Shown here in pieces: positions 48,201 through 60,471 of a stretch of 64,000 nt of DNA (position 1 is the first letter of the stretch; each line of letters starts with the position of its first letter). The stretch is taken from NCBI GenBank assembly GCA_947034895.1, contig OX344763.1, positions 32,115,025 to 32,179,024 of the forward strand, read 5' to 3'. The position numbers and the translations under genes were made by a program. Below the pieces are notes generated by a model. It searched no databases and had not been told where the DNA came from. It saw only the letters and a list, made by a program, of their open reading frames with translations. The DNA is from Rhytidiadelphus loreus. Lineage: Eukaryota > Streptophyta > Bryopsida > Hypnales > Hylocomiaceae.

Positions 48201-51200
48201 TGGGTAGATTGGTGAGCCCCGTGCAACTTGAAATATTAAGTGTGGATAAAAAGATCAAGTTGCCAATGGAATCGGGTAGACTTGTAAGACCCTTGCAACC
48301 AGAAATATCAAGCGTAGACAACTTGACCATGTTGCCAATGGAATCTGGTAGACTTGTAAAACCCTCACAATACTTAATGGAAAGTCTTGAAAGGTTGACC
48401 AACTTGTCAAAGGAATTGGGTAGATTGGTGAGCCCCGTGCAACTTGAAATATCAAGTGTGGATAAGTAGACCAAGTTTCCAATGGAATTTGGTAGACTTG
48501 TAAGACCCTTGCAACCAGAAATATCAAGCGTAGACAACTTGACCATGTTGCCAATGGAATCTGGTAGACTTGTAAAACCCTCACAATACTTAATGGAAAG
48601 TCTTGAAAGGTTGACCAACTTGTCAAAGGAATTGGGTAGATTGATGAGCCCCGTGCAACTTGAAATATCAAGTGTGGATAAGTAGACCAAGTTTCCAATG
48701 GAATTTGGTAGACTTGTAAGATCCTTGCAACCAGAAATATGAAGTGTAGACAACTTGACCAAGTTGCAAATGGAATCGAGTAGACTTGTAAGACCCTTGC
48801 AACCAGAAATATCAAGCGTAGACAACTTGACCAAGTTGCCAATGGAATCTGGTAGACTTGTAAAACCCTCACAATACAGAATGGAAAGTCTTGAAAGGTT
48901 GACCAACTTGTCAAAGGAATTGGGTAGATTGGTGAGCCTCGTGCAACTTGAAATATCAAGTGTGGATAAGTAGACCAAGTTTCCAATGGAATTTGGTAGA
49001 CTTGTAAGACCCTCGCAATTGGAAATATCAAGTGTAGACAACTTGACCAAGTCGCCAATGGAATTTGGTAGACTTGTAAGACCTTGGCAACCAGAAATAT
49101 CAAGTGTAGACAACTTCACCAAGTTGCCAATGGAGTTTGGTAGATTTTTGAGCTTGTCACAATATTTAATGGAAAGTCTTGAAAGGTTGACCAACTTGTC
49201 AAAGGAATTGGGTAGATTGGTGAGCCCCGTGCAACTTGAAATATTAAGTGTGGATAAAAAGATCAAGTTGCCAATGGAATCTGATAGACTTGTAAGACCC
49301 TCGCATTTGGAAATATCAAGTGTAGACAACTTGACCAGATTGCCAATGGAATCTGGTAGATTTGTAAGACCCTGGCAACCAGAAATATTAAGTGTAGACA
49401 ACTTCACCAAGTTGCCAATGGAATCTGGTAGACTTGTAAGACCCTCGCAACCAGAAATATTAAGGGTAGACAACTTCACCAAGTTGCCAATGGAATTTGG
49501 TAGACTTGTAAGACCCTTGCAACCAGAAATATCAAGCGTAGACAACTTGACCAAGTTGCCAATGGAATCTGGTAGACTTGTAAAACCCTCACAATACTTA
49601 ATGGAAAGTCTTGAAAGGTTGACCAACTTGTCAAAGGAATTGGGTAGATTGGTGAGCCCCGTGCAACTTGAAATATTAAGTGTAGACAACTTCACCAAGT
49701 TGCCAATGGAATCTGGTAGACTTGTAAGACCCTCGCAGCCAGAAATATCAAGTGTAGACAACTTGACCAAGTCGCCAATGGAATTTGGTAGACTTGTAAG
49801 ACCCTTGCAACCAGAAATATCAAGCGTAGACAACTTGACCAAGTTGCCAATGGAATCTGGTAGACTTGTAAAACCCTCACAATACAGAATGGAAAGTCTT
49901 GAAAGGTTGACCAACTTGTCAAAGGAATTGGGTAGATTGGTGAGCCCCGTGCAACTTGAAATATCAAGTGTGGATAAGTAGACCAAGTTTCCAATGGAAT
50001 TTGGTAGACTTGTAAGACCCTCGCAATTGGAAATATCAAGTGTAGACAACTTGACCAAGTCGCCAATGGAATTTGGTAGACTTGTAAGACCTTGGCAACC
50101 AGAAATATCAAGTGTAGACAACTTCACCAAGTTGCCAATGGAGTTTGGTAGATTTTTGAGCTTGTCACAATATTTAATGGAAAGTCTTGAAAGGTTGACC
50201 AACTTGTCAAAGGAATTGGGTAGATTGGTGAGCCCCGTGCAACTTGAAATATTAAGTGTGGATAAAAAGATCAAGTTGCCAATGGAATCTGATAGACTTG
50301 TAAGACCCTCGCATTTGGAAATATCAAGTGTAGACAACTTGACCAGATTGCCAATGGAATCTGGTAGATTTGTAAGACCCTGGCAACCAGAAATATTAAG
50401 TGTAGACAACTTCACCAAGTTGCCAATGGAATCTGGTAGACTTGTAAGACCCTCGCAACCAGAAATATTAAGGGTAGACAACTTCACCAAGTTGCCAATG
50501 GAATTTGGTAGACTTGTAAGACCCTTGCAACCAGAAATATCAAGCGTAGACAACTTGACCAAGTTGCCAATGGAATCTGGTAGACTTGTAAAACCCTCAC
50601 AATACTTAATGGAAAGTCTTGAAAGGTTGACCAACTTGTCAAAGGAATTGGGTAGATTGGTGAGCCCCGTGCAACTTGAAATATTAAGTGTAGACAACTT
50701 CACCAAGTTGCCAATGGAATCTGGTAGACTTGTAAGACCCTCGCAGCCAGAAATATCAAGTGTAGACAACTTGACCAAGTCGCCAATGGAATTTGGTAGA
50801 CTTGTAAGACCCTTGCAACCAGAAATATCAAGCGTAGACAACTTGACCAAGTTGCCAATGGAATCTGGTAGACTTGTAAAACCCTCACAATACAGAATGG
50901 AAAGTCTTGAAAGGTTGACCAACTTGTCAAAGGAATTGGGTAGATTGGTGAGCCCCGTGCAACTTGAAATATCAAGTGTGGATAAGTAGACCAAGTTTCC
51001 AATGGAATTTGGTAGACTTGTAAGACCCTCGCAATTGGAAATATCAAGTGTAGACAACTTGACCAAGTCGCCAATGGAATTTGGTAGACTTGTAAGACCT
51101 TGGCAACCAGAAATATCAAGTGTAGACAACTTCACCAAGTTGCCAATGGAGTTTGGTAGATTTTTGAGCTTGTCACAATACAGAATGGAAAGTCTTGAAA

Positions 51201-54200
51201 GGTTGACCAACTTGTCAAAGGAATCGGGTAGACTTGTAAGACCCTTACAACCAAAAATATCAAGTGTAGACAACTTCACAAAGTTGCCAATGGAGTTTGC
51301 TAGATTTTTGAACTTGTCACAATACTTAATGGAAAGTCTTGAAAGGTTGACCAACTTGTCAAAGGAATTGGGTAGATTGGTGAGCCCCGTGCAACTTGAA
51401 ATATTAAGTGTGGATAAAAAGATCAAGTTGCCAATGGAATCTGATAGACTTGTAAGACCCTCGCATTTGGAAATATCAAGTGTAGACAACTTGACCAAAT
51501 TGCCAATGGAATCTGGTAGACTTGTAAGACCCTGGCAACCAGAAATATCAAGTGTAGACAACTTCACCAAGTTGCCAATGGAATCTGGTAGACTTGTAAG
51601 ACCCTCACAATACAGTATGGAAAGTCTTGAAAGGTTGACCAACTTGTCAAAGGAATTGGGTAGATTGGTGAGCCCCGTGCAACTTGAAATATTAAGTGTA
51701 GACAACTTCACCAAGTTGCCAATGGAATCTGGTAGACTTGTAAGACCCTTGCCACCAGAAATATTAAGTGTAGACAACTTCACCAAGTTGCCAATGGAAT
51801 CTGGTAGTTTTGTAAGACCCTCGCAACCAGAAATATCATGTATTGGCCACTTGATGAAGTTGCCAATGGAGTGTGGTTGACTTCTAAGTCTTTGATGATT
51901 CATAATCGCAGATCTTAAATGTAGAATTTCGAGCCTCTTTTGCAAAGAAATGTCAAGAATGGATAAGTTGACTAAGTTGCCAATAGAATCTGGTAGACTT
52001 GTCAGCCTCTGGCAATTAGAAATATCAAGTCTAGACAACTTGAGTAACTTGCCAATGGAGTTTGGAAGACTTGTGAGCCTTTTACAACCAGAAAGATTAA
52101 GGTTGGTTAAATGAATCATATCACCAAGGGAATTAGGTAGACTCATAAGGTTCACACAATCTGAAAGATTGAGCTCTAGTAAGTTGACCAAGTTTTCAAT
52201 GGACTCACCAAGGTCCTTCAAGAACCTACAATTTCTCATGTCCAGAACACATAACAAATTACAAAATCGCACAAACCTCGGCATTTCAGAGATATCAATT
52301 CCCTTCAAACAAAGCCATTGAATACGTGAATAACCCTTGATATGAATAGCTTCAATAGCATTCTCTTCCACTTTGTGAAGGTTTAACAACCTCATTGCGA
52401 GACAATCCAAACTAAAACCCTTTTGATTGCGAGTCTTTTGGCTTTTTGAAATCCCACTTGGTTTACCTTCCATAATGGAAGTTGATAATACACCCCATTC
52501 CTCCAATGACAAACCTTGTATCCGTGGAGCTATTACCTGACACCAATAAAGAGAAAAAATTACATAACTAGAATAAAAACTTACAAGTGATGTTGAAAGT
52601 TAAAAAACATAGAATAACTTCAATCAACAAATCATATGGTATAGAACTACCTCAATGCTTTGCAGAAGATTTTTCACATCCTTGGAGTCCCATAATCTAG
52701 TCATCTCACTTAAATCTCTTTTACAATCACGGCGTACAACACGGCGACCCATATCACGCAATTGGTCATGCATGATTACAGTGCCATCTTTTTCATTGAT
52801 CTTGATCAAACATCTCTCCTTCAAATTTCTAAACTCAACCTTTTTAGAAAGTTCACCTCCCCATATTCGTAACAAAGTTTGTTCACCATATCGCACGGAA
52901 TCACAAAAGAAACATGCAATATCCAAAAACATGCTCTTTTCATTATCATCTAAGCAATCATAGCTTATTTGCAACACCTTCCAAAGAATATCATTGTCAA
53001 CTCCTCCTTCCAAAGGCTCAGCCTTCTTCAACTTTTCCAAAGCCCCTCCACAACAATCTAAGCAATCTTTGCTCGAGAGATCGCCATCCCTTAGGAAACC
53101 ACCCAAGCAACAACCCATCACTTCAAGGCTTAATGGAAGTCCACTACAAGCCTTCACAACTTGATCACACATGCTTTCAAACTCATCAATCATACTTTCT
53201 GAGGAGTCCTTTGATAAAAAGCCTAGTAGTTTTTGACGCCTTTCCCCAAGAGTTCTAGTTCCCTTCAATGCATGATAAAGAAACAATTCAATATCTTGGC
53301 CTGACCTCATAGGCTCCACCTCATATTTGCCACTCCCTTGTACATGATCCTTCAATACTTGCCAATTTCTACACGTGACAATTACTTTAGACTCCCTGTT
53401 TCCATTCAAGAAATCCATGTCTTTCAACAAACATGCAAAGTTCTCTTTTGTCCCCACATCATCCACAACCACCAATACTTTATATTGCTTCACATATGTC
53501 TTCAAATCTTCCAACAAACTCTTCTTGCAATCTTGCAAGGCACTTCGCTCTACAATACAACCAGTATTTTTGTCCTTAATTCCAAAATTTTGGAGTAGTG
53601 TTATCAACACTTCATCCAAGCTTGCTTTTGATTTTACGTCGTCCAAATAGCAACTCTTCTCAAAATCTTTGTGTGCAGATTGGTACACAGCTTTTGCCAA
53701 TGTTGTCTTTCCAATACCTCCCATCCCAACCAATCCTACAATAGATACTTCTTGTAGTTTCTTCTTCAAGGTATTCTCTTGTACCTCCAATCTCACAAAG
53801 CTATCAGGTACAAGGCTCTCCACTTGTGGAGCAAGCTGAATTGCATGTTTATCCAAGACCTCCTTCAAACAATTAGTCAACCACAAGTAGCTAGAATCCT
53901 TCTTGGTTTTGGGTCTCACAACATCAAAGTGATCATCATTCAAAGCAAGGTAATTACCACCTTCATATCTTGAAGATGCTTCTTCCACCACCATTTCACC
54001 ATACTATCCAATATGACACAAATTTCACTTATTAGTATACGAAGCAAGGATAACAAATATAGACCATTGAAACCAAAATCACAACTATACTTAACTTGAA
54101 AGAAATCAAAGCAAGTATGATCTAGCAATGACTTACTGGTTTTGTTACATGTGTCTCAGCTGCTGATGCAAAATACCATGAGTGCTCCTTAGCAATTCGT

Positions 54201-54978
54201 TCAAAGTCTTGGTTGAGGCGACTAATATCTATGCTTAACACTTTGGAATTCTCCCATAAGGGACCCTTTCTATCCACCCCAAAGCTATCAAGATATGATG
54301 AAGACTGAGCTTGATGTGATCCATGATGGGGTGTGGAATAAAACAAAATGGCCCCAATATTCTTCAATAGCTTTTGAGGCTCAGGGTCTTGTGAAAAACG
54401 ATGCTTTGCACTTATAACAATTTGTTTAGCCATCAAACCACCAAAACCATGACACACAAACACCACTGGGACTCCATTTTGTCCAATTTGACCAAATCTC
54501 ACCATTTCTTGTACAAGCTTTTCTCCTATAAGAAACAAGTCCATCCTTCCATCAGTGGCAGTTTGCATTATGCTGGCATCGTACTTTAGTGCAAAGATTT
54601 CTGCGGAGGAGAATTCATCCGGGAGCCATGTCATGGGCCAAATGTTGTCAAGTGTACCATCTCGAGCTAGCCAAGTCTTCCAATATGCATCTCCATCATT
54701 GTGATTATCCAATCCATGAACAAATACCACCTCCAATTGATTTGGTACTTTAGGTTGGTAGAACCGAAAGACAGAATCACACAACTACATATCCAAATAC
54801 AAACAATGGATCAAACCTTAGAAAAAAAAGGGCTTCCATAAAATAGACTACAACATGGCATAATCAAATAAGGTGTCAAAGCCTATCAAATCTATGAACA
54901 TGTACAAGATTTGAGAGTAGAAGCAATAAACAAGCTAACCTTTTCTCCATGAGAAAGTTTGCTGACTTTTTTTCCCAT
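45244..54978 (-). CDS. Giant hydrolase-NB-ARC-LRR (HNL) immune-receptor-like gene, copy C
   Basis: There are four exons, all junctions in phase 0. E1 54,978-54,940 encodes MGKKVSKLSHGEK. E2 54,784-54,137 (216 aa) is a SERAC1/PGAP1-like alpha/beta hydrolase with VVFVHGL, VVFVCHGFGG and YSTPHHGSH. E3 54,003-52,651 (451 aa) is the NB-ARC: P-loop GMGGIGKTT (protein residues 322-330), kinase-2 LVVVDDV (406-412), GLPL (517-520) and MHD (640-642). E4 52,536-45,244 has a short linker, then about 97 LRRs of 24 residues. Splice sites: AAG/GTTAGC, CCA/GTAAGT, GAG/GTAGTT; acceptors ATGTAG, GGATAG, GTGTCAG. The product is about 3,110 aa, far above the roughly 900-1,500 typical of plant NLRs. All nucleotide-binding motifs look intact. 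The hydrolase nucleophile is Gly. A TAA inside the array ends the frame. The role as an intracellular immune receptor is inferred from the family. Confidence 0.88.
45247..52227 (-). repeat. LRR-coding tandem array, about 97 units of 72 bp
   Basis: The 72-bp unit encodes GLTSLPDSIGNLVKLSTLDI plus SGC(K/E/Q). Two unit classes are mixed. One has D/NSIGNL(V)KLSTLDISGC. The other has NSFDKLVNLSRLSIKYC, preceded by SSCTGLTNLP, and recurs every three to five units. Near-identical units show recent expansion. Only the first few (before about 51,860) are diverged, as expected for older N-terminal repeats. Confidence 0.92.
48986..51001 (-). repeat. Two tandem 1,008-bp higher-order units (14 LRRs each)
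   Basis: Positions 48,986-49,993 and 49,994-51,001 are essentially identical over their full length; all six-frame translations match. The match continues about 170 bp into 51,002 onward. A partly similar start also occurs at 47,402, which is 22 units (1,584 bp) away. 1,008 is exactly 14 x 72, so the LRR frame and phase are kept. Confidence 0.93.
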
Positions 54979-57450
54979 TCTATATCTTACAATGATAATT
55001 ACACATACCAATGTCCCCTTCACATGAGTGGCTTGTGTATCCTACAAAACATGGTTTACAAATAAGCACAAGGTGCCATTCCATGAGTTGAATCCATGAC
55101 TTTATACCAAGCTTAGTTGCCTTTATTTCTACAAGCTCAAAAATGATCAATTATTTCAACGATAGGATTCATACAACTACATTGAAAAATATGCACATTG
55201 AAAAATAAATGATTTAGGTTTCCTTCAAACATTGCCTAGAGCCATTGCTCAAACATCATGAAAAGACATAGCCTAGACTACCTCTCATTTGTGCTTGGGA
55301 TGTTGATGCTTCACAAGTTAACCTACATTTTCAAATTGAAGCCCCGAAATACGGAACTCAACAAAACCTACTTTTCTTTAAAGAGAATTAATTTTGTATC
55401 AAAGATAGTTTACATCACATGACTAAAGGAAACCTAAGCACATAAATCTAGACTTAAACCTAAAAATATTAAAACTTAGAGCAAATTATCTCTAAAAATT
55501 ATGAACAAAAAAAGGAAAAGGAAAAATGCCAAGAAAATGGACATTCAAATATTTGATTTTCAGAAAATAGTATAAGGAAATTTTTATTAATTTTTTTAAA
55601 TCCATTTTTTTGCTAATTTGAAGGTGCTTGTTTTCAACTATTTTCATCTTTAGGGGAAAAAAAATTGTGTTCTCTACATTTGTGCAAATGTAGTGCACTT
55701 TGAGCACATGTGTAACATGGACAATTTGGAATTACTTTTCAATGCAAATTCAACATACTAGGCTTGTGATTTACATGTTAAAATCTAGCTTTCCAACAAT
55801 CTAGCTTAACAATTCAAATGTGCATCATAGTATGAAGTAAATTTTCCATGCAACATCCCACACATAATAAATCAAAAGATTGACCAACATTGGTTTACAA
55901 CTTGAAAAATAAATTGTAACAAGAAAATACTACAATTTCCACTTGACATGTTTCCTACACCACCCTCCACAATCAATGCCCAAAACATATTCAAACCAAT
56001 CATATTAGAAAGTGATAATACCTTCAATTGCAAGCCAAGTTTGTGCTAGCATTGCCTCTAAAGCAAACTTTGTCTTCTCCAAAAAGTCCTTGTTCTTCAA
56101 TGAGAGTTAGACATCGTTCAAAAACAACCACTCTCAATAGAAAGACTAATTGGCCACCATTTAGTGAAGTTGGCCTTAGTCGTACACTTGGTTGAACTCT
56201 AGCCTTGAAGTTGTAGTGCCCGACCCATACTCATGAACACGCTCTTTCTTCTACAACTTGCTAAATTGAGCATAAAAACATACTTTTCTTAAGATTTGTC
56301 ACAAATCTCACACTCGTCCAACAAAAAGATCTTGGGTGGAAAACCAACAAATGACAAGCTCAACCAAGTACTCACTTAAATTAGGTCATCACAATGTGGC
56401 TTACTATTGTACTCTATACAAATTTTGGTGCTAACCCCAATTTTAATTGCCTTAAATTTTACTCAACAACTAAAACTTCTCACAAAGATATTAAGTATCA
56501 ACAATAATGTAACAAGTCTACACCAACAAAAAAACTCTAACTCGTACATGAGAAGCTAGCCATAGACATTAGACAAGAGAACATGCACAACTAGAATTAT
56601 TCAAAATCCAAGCAACAAAAACATAGCATCAAATTCAACTCACCGTTCCTAAATGAATGCTCTCCAAAATCACTTCTATCCATAAATGACCAAAGATTCA
56701 TGGTTTGAAAATGATCAAGTCCATTGATCCTATTGTGTAAACAAAATTGATATAGGGCATGATTTTATATCACTTGAGTTAGTGAAGAGCATTGCAAGAG
56801 TTGATGAAAAATATAATAAAATCAAACAAAAGAAAGTCCCTAATATGATGTAATCAAAACTACTAGAGAAAATAAGAGATGCAATATGGAGCTTTTGGTG
56901 ATTAAGGCGCTAAACAATGGTATTTCAACAACAAAGACCTTTACAAAAAGAGTTGATTAACACTAGGTAAGATCCAATTACCACCAAGGAATTTTAGAGC
57001 CATGACAACCCAATACAAGTTTAAATCTTTGGCCCTAGATGGAATTGAAGGGCATGAAAACTAATACTTATTGGTTACAAAGCACACACAACCGATGAAG
57101 GATTAAGGGATGTAGAGATTCACCTTGTAATTCACTTCTCTCAAGACTTGCATTCTCTTTAAAACTCTAACAACATCCTTCTTGGTGCTCCTAGAATTCT
57201 CACTCATGTACAACGCCCTCCAAATCTCTGTGTGCCAAAATACATCAATAAACACCAACATTGTGGAGTCTCATAACAACAAAGCTTCTCATTCTATGAT
57301 GGACAATCCACACAAGAAACTTAAATCACAATTCTCTCTCAAGATTTCTCTTGAATCTCTCACCCATTTAGCACAAAGAATATTACACAGCCAACCAACA
57401 AATGACCTGAAAATGGCCTCTAAATTGACATGATATGATCACCAACAAGA
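54979..57450. promoter_or_regulatory. 5' flank and putative promoter of HNL copy C
   Basis: Non-coding. It is paralogous to 9,164-11,655 over its full length with scattered small indels. The minus-strand transcript should start here. I see no single motif strong enough to name a TATA box. Conservation between A and C reflects duplication, so it does not prove function. Confidence 0.4.
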
Positions 57451-59280
57451 ATCAAGCTATGCGTACTTGTTATGCATAGCAAGCACGTCAAGCTCTTCCT
57501 CTCAGCTGAATGTGGATCGCCACTGTGCTGTACAGTGAAACCCTCGTTTTGCATAAGGCAGCCCTCGTCACAACTCCACGGAGCCCCGGAGCCCTGACTG
57601 AACATCAACCGCCACCCAGCAGACAGGATCGGAAGACGAAACCAAGGCTTACTGGAGCGCCCCCGGCATCGTCACTCGGAAACCCTTGTCGGTACACAGG
57701 AGCTCCAGGGATATCGCTGCCACCTTCAACACCACAGTGAAAGAAAAAAAACTTGGAGCCTGCGGATGAGTGTCTGTGCACCTGATGCAGTGGATACAAA
57801 GCACTTCGCACTTAGTCTGGAATCTCGACTCCCATATTCACAAGTTCAATGTTCCGGTCTCTCCCGGAGTTGCAGACGCGCGCAAAGTAGTGGCATTTTC
57901 TGAGAGAGACGTGGTGCAAAAAGGAGGAAGAAGAACAGTGTTCAAAGCGCGTCAAACTGGCACGCGGAAAACTGGTAGATGAGCTGTCCTCGGTGGCACG
58001 TTCGCACGGTCAAGGGTTGTCAGAGCGACTGTAGTAGCTAACATCTAACCGACCATTGTGGCCAATGTCTCGCGGAAGACGCTGCAGGGCAAGTGGACTC
58101 CCGGAATCCAGGCTTGTTTCACCGAACAGTGTTTCCATCCAAACAAGATGCGCGCACATCAATTATTAGTCAGTTGGGGGTGTCAGAGTTCGAGAAGTGG
58201 CAGTGGGTCCGTCGTGGTTTGGGTCCACGATTAGGCCGGCTTTGCAGGACCTGCTACGTGGACATGTAGGGAGCCCTCCCGATTGAAACCTGGCTTGCGA
58301 AAAAGTTTGGCGAAGCAAGCTTTTACTTACAAACTCAGGGAAAAATCATTTGCGAGCAAACTCTTTACGAACCAGTTTTCACAAGTTTTGTGCACCAGTA
58401 ATTCGAATCATGTTTCCAAGAAGACTGTAATGTATCCAGTATATATTACTACTTTCTCTCTCTCCGTGTGAGGATAGAAATCTCAGTAAAAGCTCCCGGC
58501 AATCAGAGTCAAACAGTAGCATATACTGGATCCACGTTGCACCACAATCGCAATTTTGAGCGACAACCGGTTGATAGCTGCCTCCCTTTTTGAAATCCCC
58601 CACCAGAATCTCGGATGCAAACCTAAACTCTAATCCCATTAATGGCCCGTGGTCTGTCGGGTTTCGTAGTTGACTCATAGAATCCGAATTATGTTTTTAC
58701 CCCAGAACGCCGCAGCGGCCAATTATCAGCGAATCGATGACTTTGTGAGGGCCTCACTGTTGGACAAAAAAATTGTCCCTGGTGGCAAAGAACAAAGAAT
58801 CAAGTCGTACTTGTTACGCATATCAAGCTCTTCCTATAAGCTGAATGTGGATCGAAGCTGGACGCCACTGTTCTGTACAGTGAAACCCTCTTTGTGTACA
58901 GTGAAACCCTCGTTCTCGATGATGGTGCGAGAGTGGTGTGCCGATTTTTGTGAATCTTGTTTTCCCTAAACATCCAGAGTAACCCTCACTCCTAATTAGA
59001 AACTTTTTGGAACCAGATCATATTTTCACCAGCAGATGATTATCTCGCTATCAAGGTTTTCCAAGGATTGCCGTCTCCTATCCAGAAATCTGCGATTCTC
59101 AACCAGTGATAGTGTCCGGAAACACGCACCTGTCTCATAATTGAAAATTGTAGAATTGGGGTTCATGTTTGGGGATTTGATGTTTGAGTGTGTGTATATT
59201 AATTGGTAGCTGCCTCCTTTCTTTCCGAATGATTAGAGTTTGGATTTTGAAATTCCAGGTTAGTAAAGTGTTCCAATAAA
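57451..59280 (+). repeat. GC-richer repeated segment R1, copy C
   Basis: Starts at GAATCAAGCTATGCGTACTT. It has the same decayed plus-strand remnants as copies A and B (KAYWSAPGIVTRKP, LMQWIQSTSHLVW). A 99-codon frame (58,670-58,969) contains NYQRIDDFVRASLLD, VPGGKEQRIKSYLLRI and NVDRSWTPLF. It is the best preserved version of that segment but is still not a recognisable domain. Confidence 0.55.
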
Positions 59281-60471
59281 TAGTGTTCTTAGCTTGGACT
59301 GGGGCTTGTTTTCACCGGAGAACACTATCAGAACACAATCTTCGTATGCTGAATGGCGACCAAGCAGTAACTAGGCGCTGGCAATCTTGGACCGAATTAT
59401 CTGCAATAATTTCCCAGTTAGCATCTATGGCGACAAGTTTTCTTAACAAATTCTTGATAGAAACGGTCATTACGTTTTATGTTAACCAATGCGAGTAGCA
59501 TTTTTATCGTACAACCAAAATCTGATCCTGCCCAAGATAACTACACTTGAATCCCAATGGTACTCATTTTTCATTCCCGGATTTCATCTTTTGATTCGGA
59601 GGTTACTACGAAGTTGTTACTGGTTGTAAAAAATTTCTAGTTTGCAAAATTTTGCACGACACTTTGACCTTGACGGTAAACTAATGCATTAGATTCTCAT
59701 CCGGGCTTCAGTGAGTTACACAATGAATGAGGAATGGAGCATCCACTTTGTTATCTCCTCTTCTCAACTGCTGAGATGGCCACATAAGCTTCAAGTTCTT
59801 GTATTGGCACTCTGGCTTGAAAATTTGACGGGTTTCACTGGCATTGAGGAAGTGGAATAAAGATCTAAGAAAATATTTGCATCAAGATTTGAGTAGGTTT
59901 GCTAGGTAGCTGTACGTGAACTCTTATATTAAATTTTTGGTAACCCATTATCCAGTACAAGTTGAACATTCAGATTGTCCCCTTGTAGGAATGCTTGCAC
60001 TACATCCGGTTCTGGATGCATGTTGTAGCGAGTTTATGGTGTCGGATTTTGTTGTAAATTCTTGATTCCATCCAGTGAGTTTTGCAAAGTCCTAAGCACC
60101 CTGCCATAGCTCTTTCATTGCTCTTTCTTCCTCTTTCTTTAAATGGGAAGGCGAGGGGGTCTTTTTACGTACAGTGGCACTACAAGAAGAGTATATCCGT
60201 GTTCCAACAGTCCACAATACACGGACAAGTTTGCATTCACGATGTTCTATAGTGAAAGAAGCCTTGACTCATGAAAAGCAAGTCAGACTCCTGCCTTGAA
60301 GTTCAAGAATGCTTTTGGATGGGTGCCGTGCGTGTGCCAAACTGCCGGTGCGTGTGGTCATCCACGAGTTTCGTCTCAACGGAAACTGAGTTTCTTGGGT
60401 TTATGCAGACAACGGCATCATCTCGATCGGTCTCCATTAATTTGCTTTAAAAATGCTACCCTTTTTCATTG
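59281..60471. repeat. Block C sequence between R1 and the near-identical patch
   Basis: 59,281-59,990 has no counterpart in block A and no recognised gene. 60,000-60,450 matches 12,665-13,240 of block A (CTACATCCGGTTCTGGATGC onward). An older diverged copy of the start of the near-identical patch lies at about 59,130-59,340. Confidence 0.5.

Noticed and set aside
47172..51119. Minus-strand frames of 115-282 aa with VLQVYQIPLATWSS repeats
   Set aside because: Frame-shifted readings of the same LRR array, with no start or domain logic.
45083..51880. Long plus-strand frames (up to 427 aa) with repeated KLPMESGRLVRP-type units
   Set aside because: They are the antisense reading of the 72-bp LRR repeat. 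Because the unit length is a multiple of three, any stop-free frame stays open. The LRR frame on the minus strand has a meaningful domain and splice context.
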